A stretch of 64,000 nucleotides of DNA from Esteya vermicola (taxonomy: Eukaryota; Ascomycota; Sordariomycetes; Ophiostomatales; Ophiostomataceae): contig PCDM01000011.1 of assembly GCA_002778215.1 (NCBI GenBank), positions 3,348,001 to 3,412,000 on the forward strand. Reading direction: 5' to 3'. Positions within the stretch are counted from its first letter, which is position 1, and each line of letters starts with the position of its first letter. The notes beneath the pieces are model-generated. The model was not told where the DNA came from. It did no database searches and saw only the letters and a list, made by a program, of their open reading frames with translations. Made by a program: the position numbers and the translations under genes. Positions 11,901 to 26,230 of this stretch are shown piece by piece.

Positions 11901-13478
11901 CATAATATAAAGACTGCATGCGACTAAACCGTGTTTTCGGTGTAGGGACGGCCAGCCAGCCAGGCCCAACCTGAAAACAATAAACTCGTAAAGGCAAGGA
12001 GCAAGAGAGGAGAGACAAAAAAAAGGGGGGAGATGGGCAGTTGGGGTTCCTCGTTTTCTCCTTTTCCTCATTTTCTCTTTTCTCTCTCTTCCTCCCGGCT
12101 GTCCTTTTGTCTACCCGGATCCTGGACAATGTCTCTACAATTTCATGCACTGGGACCTTCTCTCTTGGGATAGACTTGCCCGTACGCGTAATGAACTTTC
12201 TGCACACTTGCATGGCAGAGATGAAGGCAGAGATTACGGGGCAGGCTGGTCTCAGACCCGGCCTATCGCATGGCTTCCATGGCCTTTTGGCCGTTTAATT
12301 CAGGGGCGCCGTCCCTCTTCAGAGCCAGGAAGACCGTTGCTCGGAATCTCGTCTCCTATTCTTTTTCGGTCTCCCTCGTCCCTTCTCTCTCTCTTTCTTC
12401 TCCTCTTTCTCTTCCTTCTCTCTCCCGTCCAAGAGGGCAACAGACTAGCAAGGAATTCCTGGCCGAGTCATGGGAAAGCACGGAATGGGATCCGTCGTGC
12501 GCTGACATGTGACGGAGGGCACTGGCCGAGACAGGACGGACTGGGAAAATGAAAGACGGGGATTGAAAACGACGACAGTTGCTCTCTCTCTCTGGTTTGC
12601 CGTTTTGAGAATGCTTCTAGCTCAGCGTTCCTCGCATGTGGAATGAATGCCACCCAGTCAAGGGGCAATGAGACGATCCTCTCTGTAAATACCTGCAGTC
12701 TGAAAGGGGCGGACGGGTCTACAGAGTCGTGTATGAGTGCAGCATGCAGGCGGGTCTTGCTTGGGTCTTGGATCTTTTGGGTATGATTTTTCTGTTTTAT
12801 TTTCTTTTATTTTCTTTTTTCTTCTTCCTGTCTGGTCGTTCCACGGCCCTCCCACTTTTTCGGAGAATTTTGGGTTCTTTTTTCTTCTAGCAACTAGCAG
12901 GCATGATGAGATTCTGCGAGATGGAGAAGAGGGGCTACACGGTAGCAGGAGAAACAAAAAAAGAGGAAAAATGCGAGGAAGCCAAACAAAATGAAATGAT
13001 GTCGAGGCTAAAAAGAAGAAGAAAACATGGCAAATACGAGTACGTATACTATCGCAACAGGCACGGGTGAGGGGGAAAGGGATATGAGCAAGGGGCGGAC
13101 ATCCACTCGCTCTTTCCCTCGACGCATCTTGGCTCCTTCCTTCGTTGTGTTGTACTCTGTACTGTACGAGTAGGCAAAATACTATGTACGAGTCCACAGT
13201 ATGAGTAATACTATGTAAATAATACTATGTAATAGTCTAGTTGTAAACTCTTGTGGAGAGAAGGAAAGAACGACCGGCTCAATTGTCAAACGCACCGTTG
13301 TGCAGAGACGGCGGCAGAGGCATGCGGGCTGTCAGCTACGGCAGAGCAGACTAAGCTGTCACGTCTGCTTTGCCACGCGTATTTTGTTTACTTTATCCTT
13401 TTCCCTTTTCCCCTCTTTCACTTTTACCCTTTTTTTCATGTACTTCTCATTTCATCAATTTGCCCTCTTGATCCCGCC

Positions 13479-13511
13479 ATGGACCTCGACTCGCTAGATG
13501 AGTGGAGTTGA
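13479..13511 (+). CDS. Candidate 10-residue small open frame (weak)
   Basis: A CT-rich leader-like stretch at 13380-13470 runs into ATCCCGCCATGG, a near-ideal initiation context, and the frame MDLDSLDEWS ends after ten residues. No consensus 5' splice site follows that would extend it. It could be an upstream frame of an unannotated transcript, a micro-peptide, or chance. Confidence 0.12.
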   Translation: MDLDSLDEWS

Positions 13512-13724
13512 GAACCTCTGAAGCCGCAGGCACGAACATGACTCTATGTATGCACGCACAGCAACATTGGTGAGACAAGCTGCCGAGACAAAAAAGGCAC
13601 GCCCCTCCACAAGCAACTCGTATGTTGAGTAAGGGATGCAATATTGTCCGTAGCTCTCCAGAGCGTGTCACTCTTGTTTTGTCAGTTGTCATTTACAAGT
13701 TTTTTAGTGAAAAAGAAAAATTGG

Positions 13725-13749
13725 AAAAAAAAAAAAAAAAAAAAAAAAA
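13725..13749. repeat. Poly(A) run of 25
   Basis: Twenty-five A residues in a row, preceded by an A-rich stretch. No target-site duplication or upstream element sequence was seen that would make it a retroposon tail. Confidence 0.8.
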
Positions 13750-15963
13750 GGAAACGGGCAAAAAGAAAGACCAAAAAGGCCAAAAAGGCCAACTGTATGA
13801 GTAGAGTCGGTATTCCAACGGTGAAAACGGGGAAAGCGGGCGGCCTCTGCAGCTCTCGGTGCCCATATCCTACGTATATACACGTATACACAGGATAGTA
13901 CGTGTGCTTGGCATGCCGCCAGGCACAGAATCGGCGTACTCCGTAAGGGGGGGGGGCGTGCTTGCCGGCTGTGCGGACGCGAAGGGCAAAAATGAAGGGC
14001 CAAAAAAATGAAAATAAAAAAATACAAATAAAAAAAGCTCTACCATGTACCGACGAGTAATGTCTCTAGCGTCCCCCACCACTGCGTATACTGGCACTGC
14101 GTGCTCTGTTCTTCTTTCCACTTCTTCGGCAAGGAAGCTATGAGGAACCTACATAGTATGCGGACCTATGAGAAGGAGGACCTATAGAAAAGAGGACTCA
14201 TAGCTCTCAAAGGAAGTGGGCTTGGCGACTTCGGACATGCCACTCACGCAGTAGCGTAGACACTGTACGAGTTCTTGTACCCAAAAAGATAGAGTCCAAC
14301 GGAGAAGGAGCTATGAGATAGTCTGTTAAAACGGTTTCTCATCGGAGATGCTCCCTCCATCTCTGTCCCCAGTAAGGCTGTACCCTCCTCCGTTTAGCTA
14401 CACTCCCTCCTCTTAGGGTCTAGTCTACAGGTGCTAGGACAGCAGAGTTCTCGCTTGCTTTGTCTTCGGAGAGGCCGTTACACTTTTTTTTTCTGGCGTT
14501 CTTGTCTGTTCCTCTTGACAATTCGCATCCGTCTCTATATCGGCTTTCTCACTTTTTGCTTTTTGCTTTCTTTTTTGCTCTTTTCCGACTCGTTCGTCTA
14601 CAAAAGTACAGGAGAGCAAGGTCAGGACGGATCAGGCTCGCGTACGCAGCACGAGTACTATGTAGACGAGGAGCGAGAGAGTATCCGTACAAAGTACTGT
14701 TTTGCATGGCAGGCAGGATCCATGTCCTCGTATCCTCCCTCTTGTGGGGTATCTGCGTGAGGAGAAGCTGCAGCTGAAATGGAGAGTTGAGAATGCAGGC
14801 AAGAAAAATGACAAAATCTGAAAATCTGAAAATCTAAAAATCAGTACATGGCTTTTACTGGGCAAATAAACAGATTACTCGTAATGGCGTGGTGAGCTCT
14901 GCCGCTGTGCATGGCGCCTCTGGCCAGAGTACAGTGTGTACAGGTTCAGCTTTCTCATTCAACCCGCCGGCTTTCCTTGCATGCAGACGGCCGCAGCCTC
15001 GGCCAATCAGCAGCCAGAATCTCGCCAAGCAAGCGTTCCCTTTTTTTTTCCCCTTCTCACCAGAGCAGAACACGTTGGACAACCGGTTCCGCTTTTCTGG
15101 GGACATCTTCAGCTGCGTTAGACCACCAACTCGAGAGAAGACCGAGAAGAGCAAGAAGATACGGTCCCAGTAAAAAAAAGAGGCGTCGAGAACATACCAC
15201 CAGCACGCTCACGCTCACTCACACACTCACTCCTTCTCTCTTGCCCTTGAGAGTTGGCTCAATTCGGATCCAAGATGCGGTCAAGGGCAATGACCACGGC
15301 GGACGAGGTACTACTATCTGTGTATCTCCATGGACCTCCTCTTCTCCTTTGCCTGCATGAGTCTGGGAAAAGAGAACCACTCACACTCACCCTTTTTCGC
15401 ATCCATTCCTCTGGTTCCCCCCTCCCCCCCCCGTCGTACGGATACACACAGCCAAGAGAGAAACTCTTACACCCTCCCCACTCCTCTCCAGCACATTCCC
15501 AACACCAGGAGCATTCTACCGCGTTACTCCATACACGAGGATACGAGAAGCCGACACTGCCCAGTAAAAGTACTCTTTTCTCTTACTGGTGGACGGCGTC
15601 TAGCAGTGGCCTAGCTCTCTCTCATCAGTCAACCATCTCGGCCGGCATTCGGTCCTGCCGCCGTAGTTTGCATGGTCTGTTTTCCGTCCTGCTCTGGCAA
15701 AAAAGTACAGTGCACAAAAAAGTACAACTCCCCAAGACGAACTTTTTAGAGGATGGGCATCCACTCCCGCTCCTAGCATGTCCGGAGTATGTATTCCTTG
15801 TGATTGCCTGCACGCCTGCGTCCTCCTGCGTATGTACGCTGTTCTTGTATTTATTCTCCGTACCCCACATGAACGACGGGTACGAGTAGGAGTTCCCGTA
15901 CGCCAGTGGCGATGCCGTATGCACGAGCATGCTGCTCTGTGCATCTCCGCTCCCCGCTCTCCA

Positions 15964-16006
15964 GCAGACAGCAGACGGCAGACGGCAGACGGCAGACACC
16001 AGACAG
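15964..16006. repeat. CAGACGG micro-repeat
   Basis: The unit CAGACGG occurs three times in direct succession and continues as diverged CAGACA units on both sides. It lies inside the gene desert. Confidence 0.65.
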
Positions 16007-17611
16007 TGGGATGCAGAATGCAGAAGACAGCTTACCACGACACCCAATGCCACGACACCCCTCTTCTGTCCAGAAGTCCATTCTACGGTGTAGTTTTCAT
16101 ACACTTCCCGAGAACGGGAGCAGCATGGGCGACTTCCGTGGCCCCATTACCGCCGAGTGGCAAACTTCTTCAGCAGCCATGAACTCGTACTCGTAATGGG
16201 CAAGAGGACAAGAACTTGGCGGATGGATCCATGCATGACCACTCATAAAACGCTCCAGTACTTTGTGTCTCCATGGCCGTAGTGGGCAAATGAAAGGGCA
16301 AATGGGCAAATAGGCAAGCAAGCAAGCAGGCAAATGTGTATACACAGTAATGGGACAGCATGTGGGCGAGCGCAGAGACGAGGAGCTGGACAAGAAAAGC
16401 TGAAAGCAACGGCAGCTTACGAGTACCCAGAGGACAGCGCTGGCGGTCTGCCGTCTGTACGGAGTACTCGCGTTGTACCTTTTTGCGTATTCTCGTACTC
16501 CGTACTCGTACGCGGTGGGATTCAGCGATAACAGTTTCTCCTGTGATTCCCCCCCCCCCCCCCCGGCCATGTTTCTCTTCGTCGTCTCACACCTCAACAG
16601 CATAAACCGTACACTGTGAACCGTTTGGGTCTCTTGAGACGGGGACAAAACGGTATGCATACTCGTCGTATTGGATTGCATCCAATTTTGCTGAATCCGA
16701 AGCGATTCTTCTCTCCTGATTGACTATTGTGTACGTTTTTGTTTACTCGTACAGTTGACAAACAAGAACAGTGGAGCGAAGAGAAAGCAAAAAAAAAAGA
16801 AAAAAACGAGCGTGAATAAAAATGGAACAAAGAATATCGTGCACAGTAGCAACGGAAAATGGCTGATATATCGACACCCAACCTGTCACCTAACATGTAG
16901 CGCGTCGTGTTCAGACATGACACTTTCTTTGCAAGAACTGTGTGTATTTTTTGCTCTTCCTTTTCCTTTTCCTGACAGCGTTGGGCGCATCAGATGGCTC
17001 CTGCGGTCTGGCGGTCTGGCGGCCCTTTCTCCCTTCCCACAGATGAGACATTCTCCCTTGGCCCCTCCCCTTTGGCCCCTTTCATTTTGACAGAGGGCCG
17101 GCCATGCATGACCACACGGCAGAGAAGAAAGAGCCCATCATATTATGTACTAGTAGCGGCCGTCCTCGGCCAACGAACGGCGGCATATCCCGCTGAAAGA
17201 CAGGCCGGGCAATAATGGCACGGGAGAGAGGCAGAAAACCAAGACCGGTTGGTTGTGCGCTACGGGAAGGATACGAGGACCAACCAGTACAATAGTTTTT
17301 ATGTACTCTTACTATTATTATTTCGGTTCTTTTTTTCACCACTGCACACTGCACACCGCATGCGCACTGCACACGACACACGGCATTCGACCCCCCAGAA
17401 GGCCAGACGGAATCACTGATCATGCCCTGGCCCCAGCACGAGACAAGTGTCATGAGATGGAAAAGAACCCAGATTGCAACACACACGTTTGAAGGGTGCT
17501 ATCTCGTATGGACAGCACGCAGCAGAAACAGAAATGGAAACCGGACAGTGCTCGTGCTCGTCGTACTCGTACGCAGTCCTGCGTGTGCGCATCGTTGCCT
17601 GTCCGACTCTG

Positions 17612-17641
17612 TGTCCTCGTATGTCCTCGTATGTCCTCGTA
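17612..17641. repeat. Three copies of TGTCCTCGTA
   Basis: Three identical ten-base units in tandem. The unit carries CTCGTA, half of the GTACGAG/CTCGTAC word found throughout the region. Confidence 0.8.
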
Positions 17642-20138
17642 TGCACTCTTCCGCACTCAGCAGAGAAGGGGCCAACTCGTACTCGTGCTACTGCAAACAT
17701 GTGGAACAGTCCCAGCCAGCTGGTGCAGAGAGGCTGTGCATCGGACGAAGAACAGTACTCCGTACAGGATGGCCATGCCGTATTTTAATGAGATACAGGG
17801 AAAGAAGCAGACGAGATCAAATGAATGACTGAACCTGGACCAGGGGAAGAAAAAAAAGTGACCAGTCGTAACTAGGATGTCTTACTTTTTTTTTATGCAT
17901 CTTGCTCGCCGAGTACATTCGACAGCATACGTGCTGCGTTCGCAGTAGCATGATGCTTGGTGACGGCATCCTCTCTCTCTCTCTCGTGCGAGTACTACTC
18001 CGTACATACATCATAAGTATACGCCCTCTCGGAGGGAAGATCATACCCTAAATGGGTAAACGATATTTTTCAACTTAAAAGTGCGATGCTTGTTTCCACA
18101 ATGGAACGGGAAGAAGTGGATAATACGAGTGGACCATCTGTGGACCGTAAAGTGGGGGTTATGACTACTCCGTACTGCACAAATACGCACTAGAACATAC
18201 ATAGTACACAGTAGTACGTATACGTACTGTGCACGGAGAGAGCTATCCGCCCAGAAGGAAGCAGAGTACATAGTAATAGCAGCAACCGTATTTCGGAAGA
18301 GAGTGCACGGCAAAAAAAAAAAAAGATGGAAAAAAAAGATGGACGAGCAAGCACAGATCAGAGTCTGCTGGATCTCTCGCCGTACAGTCGTAAAAGAGGC
18401 AGCTATCCGATCCATCGTCCTTGTGCTACGACGCCGTACGGAGTGCCATGTAACATGGAACTCTGTCCATGGCACGTTTGCTCGGCTTTTACTCGTACGT
18501 GTGCATGGAGACGGTGAAAGTGATAAGTGATGGCAAAGTTGGCTGGAAAGACCCAGCACTCTGGCTGGACAGACTGACCCCCCCCCCCCGGTCGATCTGC
18601 CGTCGCAGTGGGACCGAGCCATCACACAGTGCCAACTCGCAGTCGTACGGATCCGGAAAGGAGAAGGACTAAGTTGCGAGACAGTGCAGGTCCGTCCCGA
18701 ACACGGACAGCTGCCTCTTCCACTTCAGCGTTACATGGTGTCTCTACAGGCTCACAGAGCCTGAAAAGAGAGTTTTTTTTGTCTTGGTTTATGTACATTT
18801 TGAAACAAAGCGTACAAGTCCGAAATTGACCACGAGTACGGAGTGCGGTGTGCAGATACGAGGCTACCGCAGAGAAGCCAAGGAAGTCTGCAATCTTGTT
18901 TTCTCTATTACGAGTACGAGTATTATACGTACTGTGTTCTCGTACTACTCGTATGTACTGTTGGGTCTGTACGGAGTGAGCAAAAAAAACAACAGGCCAA
19001 TAAAAAAGGGAAATAGGGAAAAAGGGCAATAGTAAAAAAAAATGAGAAAAATGTGAAAATGTGAAAATGTGAAAAATGACAGGATCGTGGAGGGGTGGAG
19101 ACCCGTAAGCAACTCGTATGCAGGTGAGAGTCGACGAAAAAAAGGACCCCTGAAAAATAAAGAGGACAATCTTCAACGCCCTGCCTGATGGGTACAAGTA
19201 CGAGTACGTACTGCGTACTTGCAAATAAGCAAGCACGAGAATGCGTCCGAGTTCTGGTAGGGCAAAAATTTAAAGTACTCTTGCCGAACGATCAGGGTTG
19301 GTCCAACTCCCGCGCTTCCGTATTTCTCGTACTGCTCGTAAAAAGAGTATGAGTACGAAGAGTTGCGTATGTGCATATTCCGTACTCATGGCCGCATGCG
19401 TGCACGTCTCTGCTGTAAAATACAGTGTACTCTACATGCATCTACTTTCGTAAAACGGGGCATGCAAGAAGAGGAAAAAATTAGCGAGTAATCCACTTTA
19501 AACAATCCGACTCTCCGAACTCTTAAGACTCGTTATTATTCCTCTTCGTATTTTCCTCTTCAGCGTTGCACTGCGGCGCAAAACGAGTCCGTTCCAGCAT
19601 ACGTTGCACTGCTACTCGTCCAGTCCTGCGTGCTGCGTACAAGGACGAATCGCAGTCGTTTTCGTACATTCATGGTAGGAACAGAGTACGAGTACGGAGT
19701 AGTAGGACACAAGTGGAGAAGGCACAGAGAGCTATGACCGCTGTCGATCTTGCTCGTCTGTCTTTCCTTCCACTCATCGGAGCCAACCCCGGGCGCCCAT
19801 GCATGGAAGACTCGAGGAGGCGAGAGAAAAAAGGGTTGCAGATTTCTGCGTCCTATTACACTGTTTGTACAACTACTACTATGTATACTCGTACGTACTC
19901 GTTCACTCGAAATACGAGCACACGGCGTGTCCGTAATTGATCTTACCCAGCATTGCTCCATCGCCGTCTTGGCTGTCTGTTGGCCCAGAGTCGCATGTTG
20001 GCTGCCAAGAAGGCAAGAGACTCGGCGTTGGGGGTCTGCTGCATGCCTGTTGGGAGTCGTACCAGCACATCGTCGAGCAACTCTTACGATCTGCGGACGA
20101 CTCGTACTGTGTCTATTCAGGATACATAATCTCAACTC

Positions 20139-20156
20139 CGTACGAGTACTCGTACG
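20139..20156. repeat. Perfect 18-nt palindrome with GTACGAG arms
   Basis: CGTACGAGTACTCGTACG equals its reverse complement. It shares its centre with the palindrome at 228-249 but has different flanks, so the shared part is the arm-centre-arm core rather than a longer dispersed element. Confidence 0.8.
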
Positions 20157-23100
20157 TAGGTAATCAAATTTCCGTAGCCCAGCTCTCTTGTCTTTTGCAA
20201 GGATGCGTCTCGTATACTGAAAACGGCAACGAGCTCGTATGGATCGTGAGTACGGTACATTGTAGCTGGAAGACTTGGCCGTGCTCAACCTCTAAAAAAT
20301 GGCGGCACGGAAGAAAAATACGAGACCTCTACAGTGTCCTCTCAGTAAAATACCTCCCCACCAAAAAGGATTGCCAGATCGACAGAACGCAATTAGGGTG
20401 TTTTTTTTAACCCTCTACTACTCTGTATCTCGGGGACCTAATAAAAAAAGGGTGGGCATGGGGCAGCTGAACCAAAAAGACAGCAGAAAAGACGTTGCAA
20501 CGGGAGCGGGTTAGGGCATGTTAGCGCTGGGCGAAGAAGAAGAAGGCGGGTGGGATGTGCCTCTATGATTTCTTTTCCTTTCGCCCTGAAGCAGGCACAT
20601 GTAATAGGTGGCAAGGCTGTTGTGAAATGATTACGAGTTATTTTGATCCCTTTTTTTTGTCTTTCTATTAATTTTTTATTAAAAAACAATCAGAGATAAA
20701 CAAGCTACAAAGATTTCTCTACTTCTTTAGCAGAGAAGGACCTTTTCCAAGGACTCATTTCCTACGAGTACACAGTAGAGTGATGTTCCGGTATCCGGAT
20801 TGCTGTGTACTTTGTACCTCTTGATGACTAATATATGAGCACTGACCTTGTTCGATGACGCAAGTCCCCAGGTTCCAAAGTACGGGTACGGAGTACGAGT
20901 TAGGTTTGTTTTCATGATAAATGGCACAATAGAGGATGTCTGATCCATCAGGGAAATGAGAATCCGTGTGGCTGTAGCATACGAGCACGCAGCACGAGTA
21001 ACTCGTACGTGCGAGTGAACAGGGTCGACCATGCCATTCGCCTCCAGACCCTTCCGAAGCATCCGTGCAGCGACGCAATGGGCTGGAAATGGGATGAAAA
21101 ATGACTAGGAAGAGCCCTGCCGTGTCTGTGATCATTTTGTGAGTTTTTTTTTAATGTTTTCATTTTGCCTTGGCATCTCACGGTGTCAGCCAAAAAAAAA
21201 AGCTGCGCACGAGGTCTCGTACTCGTATACTTGGCACTTTTGTCCTCCACCTTGTACGCAGGACACGGTGGAATTATCGCCGTGGCCGCATGGTTTGTGC
21301 TTCTGTTGAAGAACGAACGCCACCCCGCAATAGAGGGCGCAAGACAGGGCGCAGAAAATAAAGAAAAGGGCGAGTTGGTGTGCAGTGCAGCCCAAGGTTC
21401 ACGCTTGTGAAACACTGTCTATCCAGTGTTCCGTGAGACTCTAAACACCGTAGCTCATTTTTTGGCTGGGCAGTCCCGTCTTGCCAGACACTGACTCTCA
21501 TCTCAGATCTGCATGCCAGAAAGTATGTACTCGTACTTGTATCATGCTTGTGCTTGTACTAGGCAATGCTACCATCTGACCTCTCATTTTTTTTTCGCCT
21601 CCCCTGTGAAGGGAGAGTCGATTCACCTTCCGCATGTTCTCTTCCACATGTGTTCCCGTACAGATCGTTGGGCGACTGCAGGAATGTCCGAATAGACTGC
21701 CTTTCCATTCTGGCAGAGTTGCATTGGTGCCGACCTCAGCTAAGGAGAGCAAACTCGCTTGAAATCACCCAGAACGTCTTAGGGCGCTCTTATAGTGGGT
21801 CTTTGTTGAAAAGTACATGTACAAAGTAAGAGTTTAGTACGAAGGGTACGTACCATGTACTGCACGTACTTTGAATGTGCATGCATTCGCACACTGCCAT
21901 TTGCATCTTTCCACTGCGTACTGGACCAGAGTCTTTATTTTCGCATGGCCAGATCGTCCATCGACCGTCTCGTGATGCTTGGCATCCGTCGTCCTCTTGC
22001 CCTCCTACACATCGTCGTACTCGTACACGTACTGCATGCTGCATACTGCCAATACCCAGTAGTCTCTCTCTCTCTCTCTGGCAAGAGTAAGCACACCGCA
22101 CTTTTAAACACGTCTATTACTCACTGTACGAGTACTTTCTGTTTTTTTTTTTTACTCTTACGGTGAAGTGTACACCGTAGGACTGACTCTGCAACACGAG
22201 CAGGGGGGGATTTGCTCGTTCTTGCTGCAACGCTGATGGATATGCGATATGCATCGTGAAAACAGCAACCCAGAAACTGCGTACAGATATGCAATGTAAA
22301 AATATACAGGGTCAAGAGACGATGGAACAGCAGGGGCGACATCGCCGACTCAAACCCAAATCGGTAAATTTGGCGAATCTAACCGAAAAGCACTTAGCTC
22401 TGTTGTTGTCTTTAGCATTTTTTTGTAAAACAGTTAATGTGGAGATATTTCGGCTGGACCCAGGAGGGAGGGGAGGGGTGAGGGGGGCGTGTGCAGAAAG
22501 AAGACGCTAAAATTGCGTGAAGAAAAGGACCGTCGCAACTGGCTGGGTCTAGATGCTATTCGTGTGTCTGTCTACTATACGTAAGTGAGTTCCGGAGAGG
22601 AAGATGCCCTAGAAAAAATGTATCAATAGTAGCCATATTATTGCCGTACTCTTGTTGGAATATTCGTATATACGTATGTGCACAGTACTATTAGCATACT
22701 CCGTACTACCTATAAGGATAAAGATGGAGAGGAGGCCAGACCCGGCCGTGTGGGTAGCTACGCCCGTTGCGCCCGTTGTGACTCGATTCTCCCTTGCATG
22801 GACGTGAGGAGTCAGCAGTTCGTGATGAGTGGCTTGCACGACTTTTCATCAATACGAGATGTGCCCGTTGCCTCTTGTGCGAGGACGAAGAACATGTTCC
22901 GGTTAGCCGGGAAGAGACAATATAAAATGACTGGTGGGAAATAAGTGGGAAAATAGGGAAAAGGAAAATGAGAAAGCAGAAAAAAAAAAGAAAAAAGAAA
23001 AAAGAATGAGGACGAGTACAGAGCAGGATCTCCTTGTCCCACCCCAGAGACCAACGACGAGAACATCTCCCCATGTCCAGTGCCCAATATCTACAGACCG

Positions 23101-24240
23101 TATCCAATCTTTTTGCACTATCCAATATCCCAAATCTAGCACCCGACGACGGGTTCTCGCTTGCTAGTCTAGTCTCGATGGCTCACAAGATGTCGCACAC
23201 GCCGTACCCAGTAGTGCAAGACGCTTGGTTGTGGTCCTGTGCCTCGGTAACTCATCTTACTTGTACCTGGGGATATTGTGGAAAAAGGCGTTCGAGTCTA
23301 AACTAAATTTCAAGAAAATTTAAGCTGCGCGAATCAAAGGAGGCAGGCCAGGGGGAGGGGTTGTTGTTGTGAGATATCAGAATAAAGTAGAGACGATTGG
23401 ATTTGGAGTACTTACCACTTGCGGACTAGTGTATCGACGGAATTTCTGGGATGGGCATACCCAGTACGAGTAGTGTGACGGCTGCCCGTAGTGTACTATG
23501 TACGGAGTAGGATAGCAATTACTTTTTATAGTGGGTCTATCTTTCTTCCTCTTCCTTTTTTCTTTTTTTCTTCTTCTGTTGGCGGCGACTACGCGTACAA
23601 TACGTATGCGTACGTACACCTATGGCAGTAGTCCGTACTCCGTAGTGATATTAGTGATATTACGGATAAGTCACCAAGAACCTTTTGGCAATCGTGCTTT
23701 TGGATTTCCCATCCGAAGCCATGGCAAATGTAGATCCCATTTCCAGATGAAAATCCGGATGAACGTCCTATGAAAATAAAAAGGGGGCGATCTTGTGGCG
23801 ATGCCTACTGAGCGTCTCAAAAGGGCACTGTCCTGCGCTGAGCTGTGCCAACTGTGCTGAACGGTGCCGTCCTCTCTCGACTGCGCCTGCACTCCCTGGC
23901 GTCACCTGCGCAGCAGCACTGTTGGAGCTTACGTACGCAGTCGAGTACTCGTCCACGAGTACACACACACTAGGCCAACCGTTACATGGCAGCTGAACAG
24001 GCTGTCTGGATAAGAGGCGGATGAAGCGGCCAGCTAGCACTGTTTTTTTTTTGCATCTTGTACACTCGTGCCCTTTTTCTGTCGGCAACTGCGCCCGCGC
24101 AGAAAAGAACAAAGGAGAGGCGGAGAGAGCTACTCTGTACTCTCTCGTACACAGTAGCGTGGTCGTATAGTGACTAGCAGCAAAAGTCTACGGTGTACTT
24201 CTCGATACACCTAGATTAGTAGATGTCCGCCGATCGCCCT

Positions 24241-24277
24241 GCCCTGTTTGCCCTGTTCGCCCTGTTCGCCCTGTTCG
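24241..24277. repeat. Four copies of a 9-nt GCCCTGTTY unit
   Basis: GCCCTGTTT is followed by three GCCCTGTTC units and a partial G. A partial further unit precedes the array (CGCCCT at 24235-24240). There is no surrounding coding frame. Confidence 0.75.
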
Positions 24278-26180
24278 GAGTGTGCGATGGCATGGTTCGG
24301 AGGGACTCGCAAGAACACCACGAGTACGGAGTACTGTAATATAAGTCCCCTGTCCATAGTTGTATCCCGAACGCTGTCAGACGGATCTATACGGACTCGT
24401 GGTACTCCTCCTCGTATGTAGTGTGGGCAGGTACTTGGTCGAATGGGTCGGAGGAACTCCTACTACTCTCCCTCCTACTCTCCTTTTTTATTTCCTTTTT
24501 TCTTTTTCCTTTTTTTTTTTCCTTTTTTTCTTCTTCTTCTTCTCCTATTATTTTCTTTTTCAAGACTTTCCCCCCCTTCTCTGCAAGCCTCGGCGATATT
24601 CAGCTTGTCTGTTCCTCGCTTGTGCGATATTACGGAGTACGTGTGCCATGTACCCTGAAGATCTTGAATGACGATCTTGTGTCCCTCTGCCAAGGGGTCG
24701 GTGTAGACTGACCATTCTAATTTTTTTTTTTTTTGAATTTAATTTATTTGCCCACGAGATCTTCGGACCCAGCTGTGGCAGGCCACAAGGCTTCCCCCCC
24801 TAGCCAACGCTTCTCCGGCGTGAATGCGAGCATCTTTTTTTTTTTTTTTTTTTTTTCGCGGATAGCTACCCGAGAGGCAGCCCAGACTTCTCGAGACACA
24901 AAGACGGTCCAGCTTGTATGCGTCCATTGTCGCTCTTGTGCTAGCACGCGTCAAACGCCAGCGATTTTAGTACCGCGTAGTCCCTCTTGTCTCTTTTTTG
25001 TACAGAGTACGCTTCTTTTTTTTTGGCCTATATCAGCTTTATCGGCGTGCAGTTTAGATTTACCCACACCTTCCCTGGTGTGCCGTACTTCCGTCGCGCC
25101 CTACAAAGGTGAAATTTTAGGACGAATGCGCCCTGTAACCTTAACGGTCTCTCGGTACCAGAGCAGCATCCCCTTGTGTATAGGCGATGCCTGTTGGTTC
25201 TATTTGGTCCTATTTGATCAAACGTAAAAAAACGCGTGGGAGACAAAGGCATGTAAAGCAGACGAGCCAACGGCCAACAAGACGTCCCTTGTCAGAGTAT
25301 GAACATGCGATTGCAGCAAGATGAAGAGTGGCACTAGTGCGGAACCGCTCTGTGCGCACGCAGTGCTCTGCTTTGCTCTACTTTTGCGGTGCTCTACTCT
25401 GTGCTCCGTGCCTTGTATTACTCGTACGTATTAGTACTCTGTAAGGCAGTACTTTTTTTAAGCTTGGCGAAGAGGATGGAGGCCTGTTGGGACGGCCTGC
25501 TGAGCACGGGGGACAACGATCCCGGAAACTCGTACCTTGGTGAGCAAGAGAGAGAGAGAAGAGAGAGGCTTGCACAGACAAAAACAGGCTTGTACGAAAA
25601 CGGAAAACGAGGGACTGCGGGTATACCGTTACATTGAGGATCTGGGGTTTATTCTTTTTTACGATGATGCATTTCCAATGCAACGCTATAGGGGAAGCTA
25701 GGGTACTGCGTAGGGGGTAGGGAGTACAGAAGCACGCGGACATGGGCAGGAGAGTACTACTCCGTATGTACGAGTCGCAGGACAGGGGAGCACAAGAGGG
25801 AAATAAGATGAACAGAGGCGACGGCAACAGGGCAGCAGACGCGGGAACCCGGAAGAGGTGAATCTGAAACCGACGAGATGCGCACAAGTCTCGTATGCCC
25901 GAATGAGCAAGTTGACGGTGTATGGTGTAATGAAATCTAGTTGTTCGCGAGTACTGCGACGTCGTACTCTGGTCCTCCGCGTCCTCGTACCTGTGCGAAT
26001 AGAATCGCCGGATTGGAAAATCGAAAATCGACAATCGAAATTGGAAAATCGAAATTCGACTTGGAGGGGCACTAATAGCCGGGCATCTACTGCCGTAGAC
26101 TGGATGCAGGCAAGCATGCTTGGGTGAACAAGTTGTGCCACAGGAAAACGGACTGGGAAGCGAGCAGGGAAGCGAAATGG

Positions 26181-26230
26181 AAAATGTCCAGAAATGTCCA
26201 GAAATGTCCAGAAATGCCCTGAAATGTCCT
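26181..26230. repeat. Five copies of a 10-nt GAAATGTCCA unit
   Basis: Units at 26181, 26191, 26201, 26211 and 26221 read (G/A)AAATGTCCA three times, then GAAATGCCCT and GAAATGTCCT. They are diverging tandem copies in non-coding sequence. Confidence 0.8.

Noticed and set aside
13725..13749. Poly(A) run as a retroposon tail
   Set aside because: No upstream LINE/SINE-like sequence and no flanking direct repeat were found.
15961..17641. Short direct repeats as a CRISPR-like array
   Set aside because: Units of 7-10 nt without spacers in a eukaryotic genome are simple tandem repeats.
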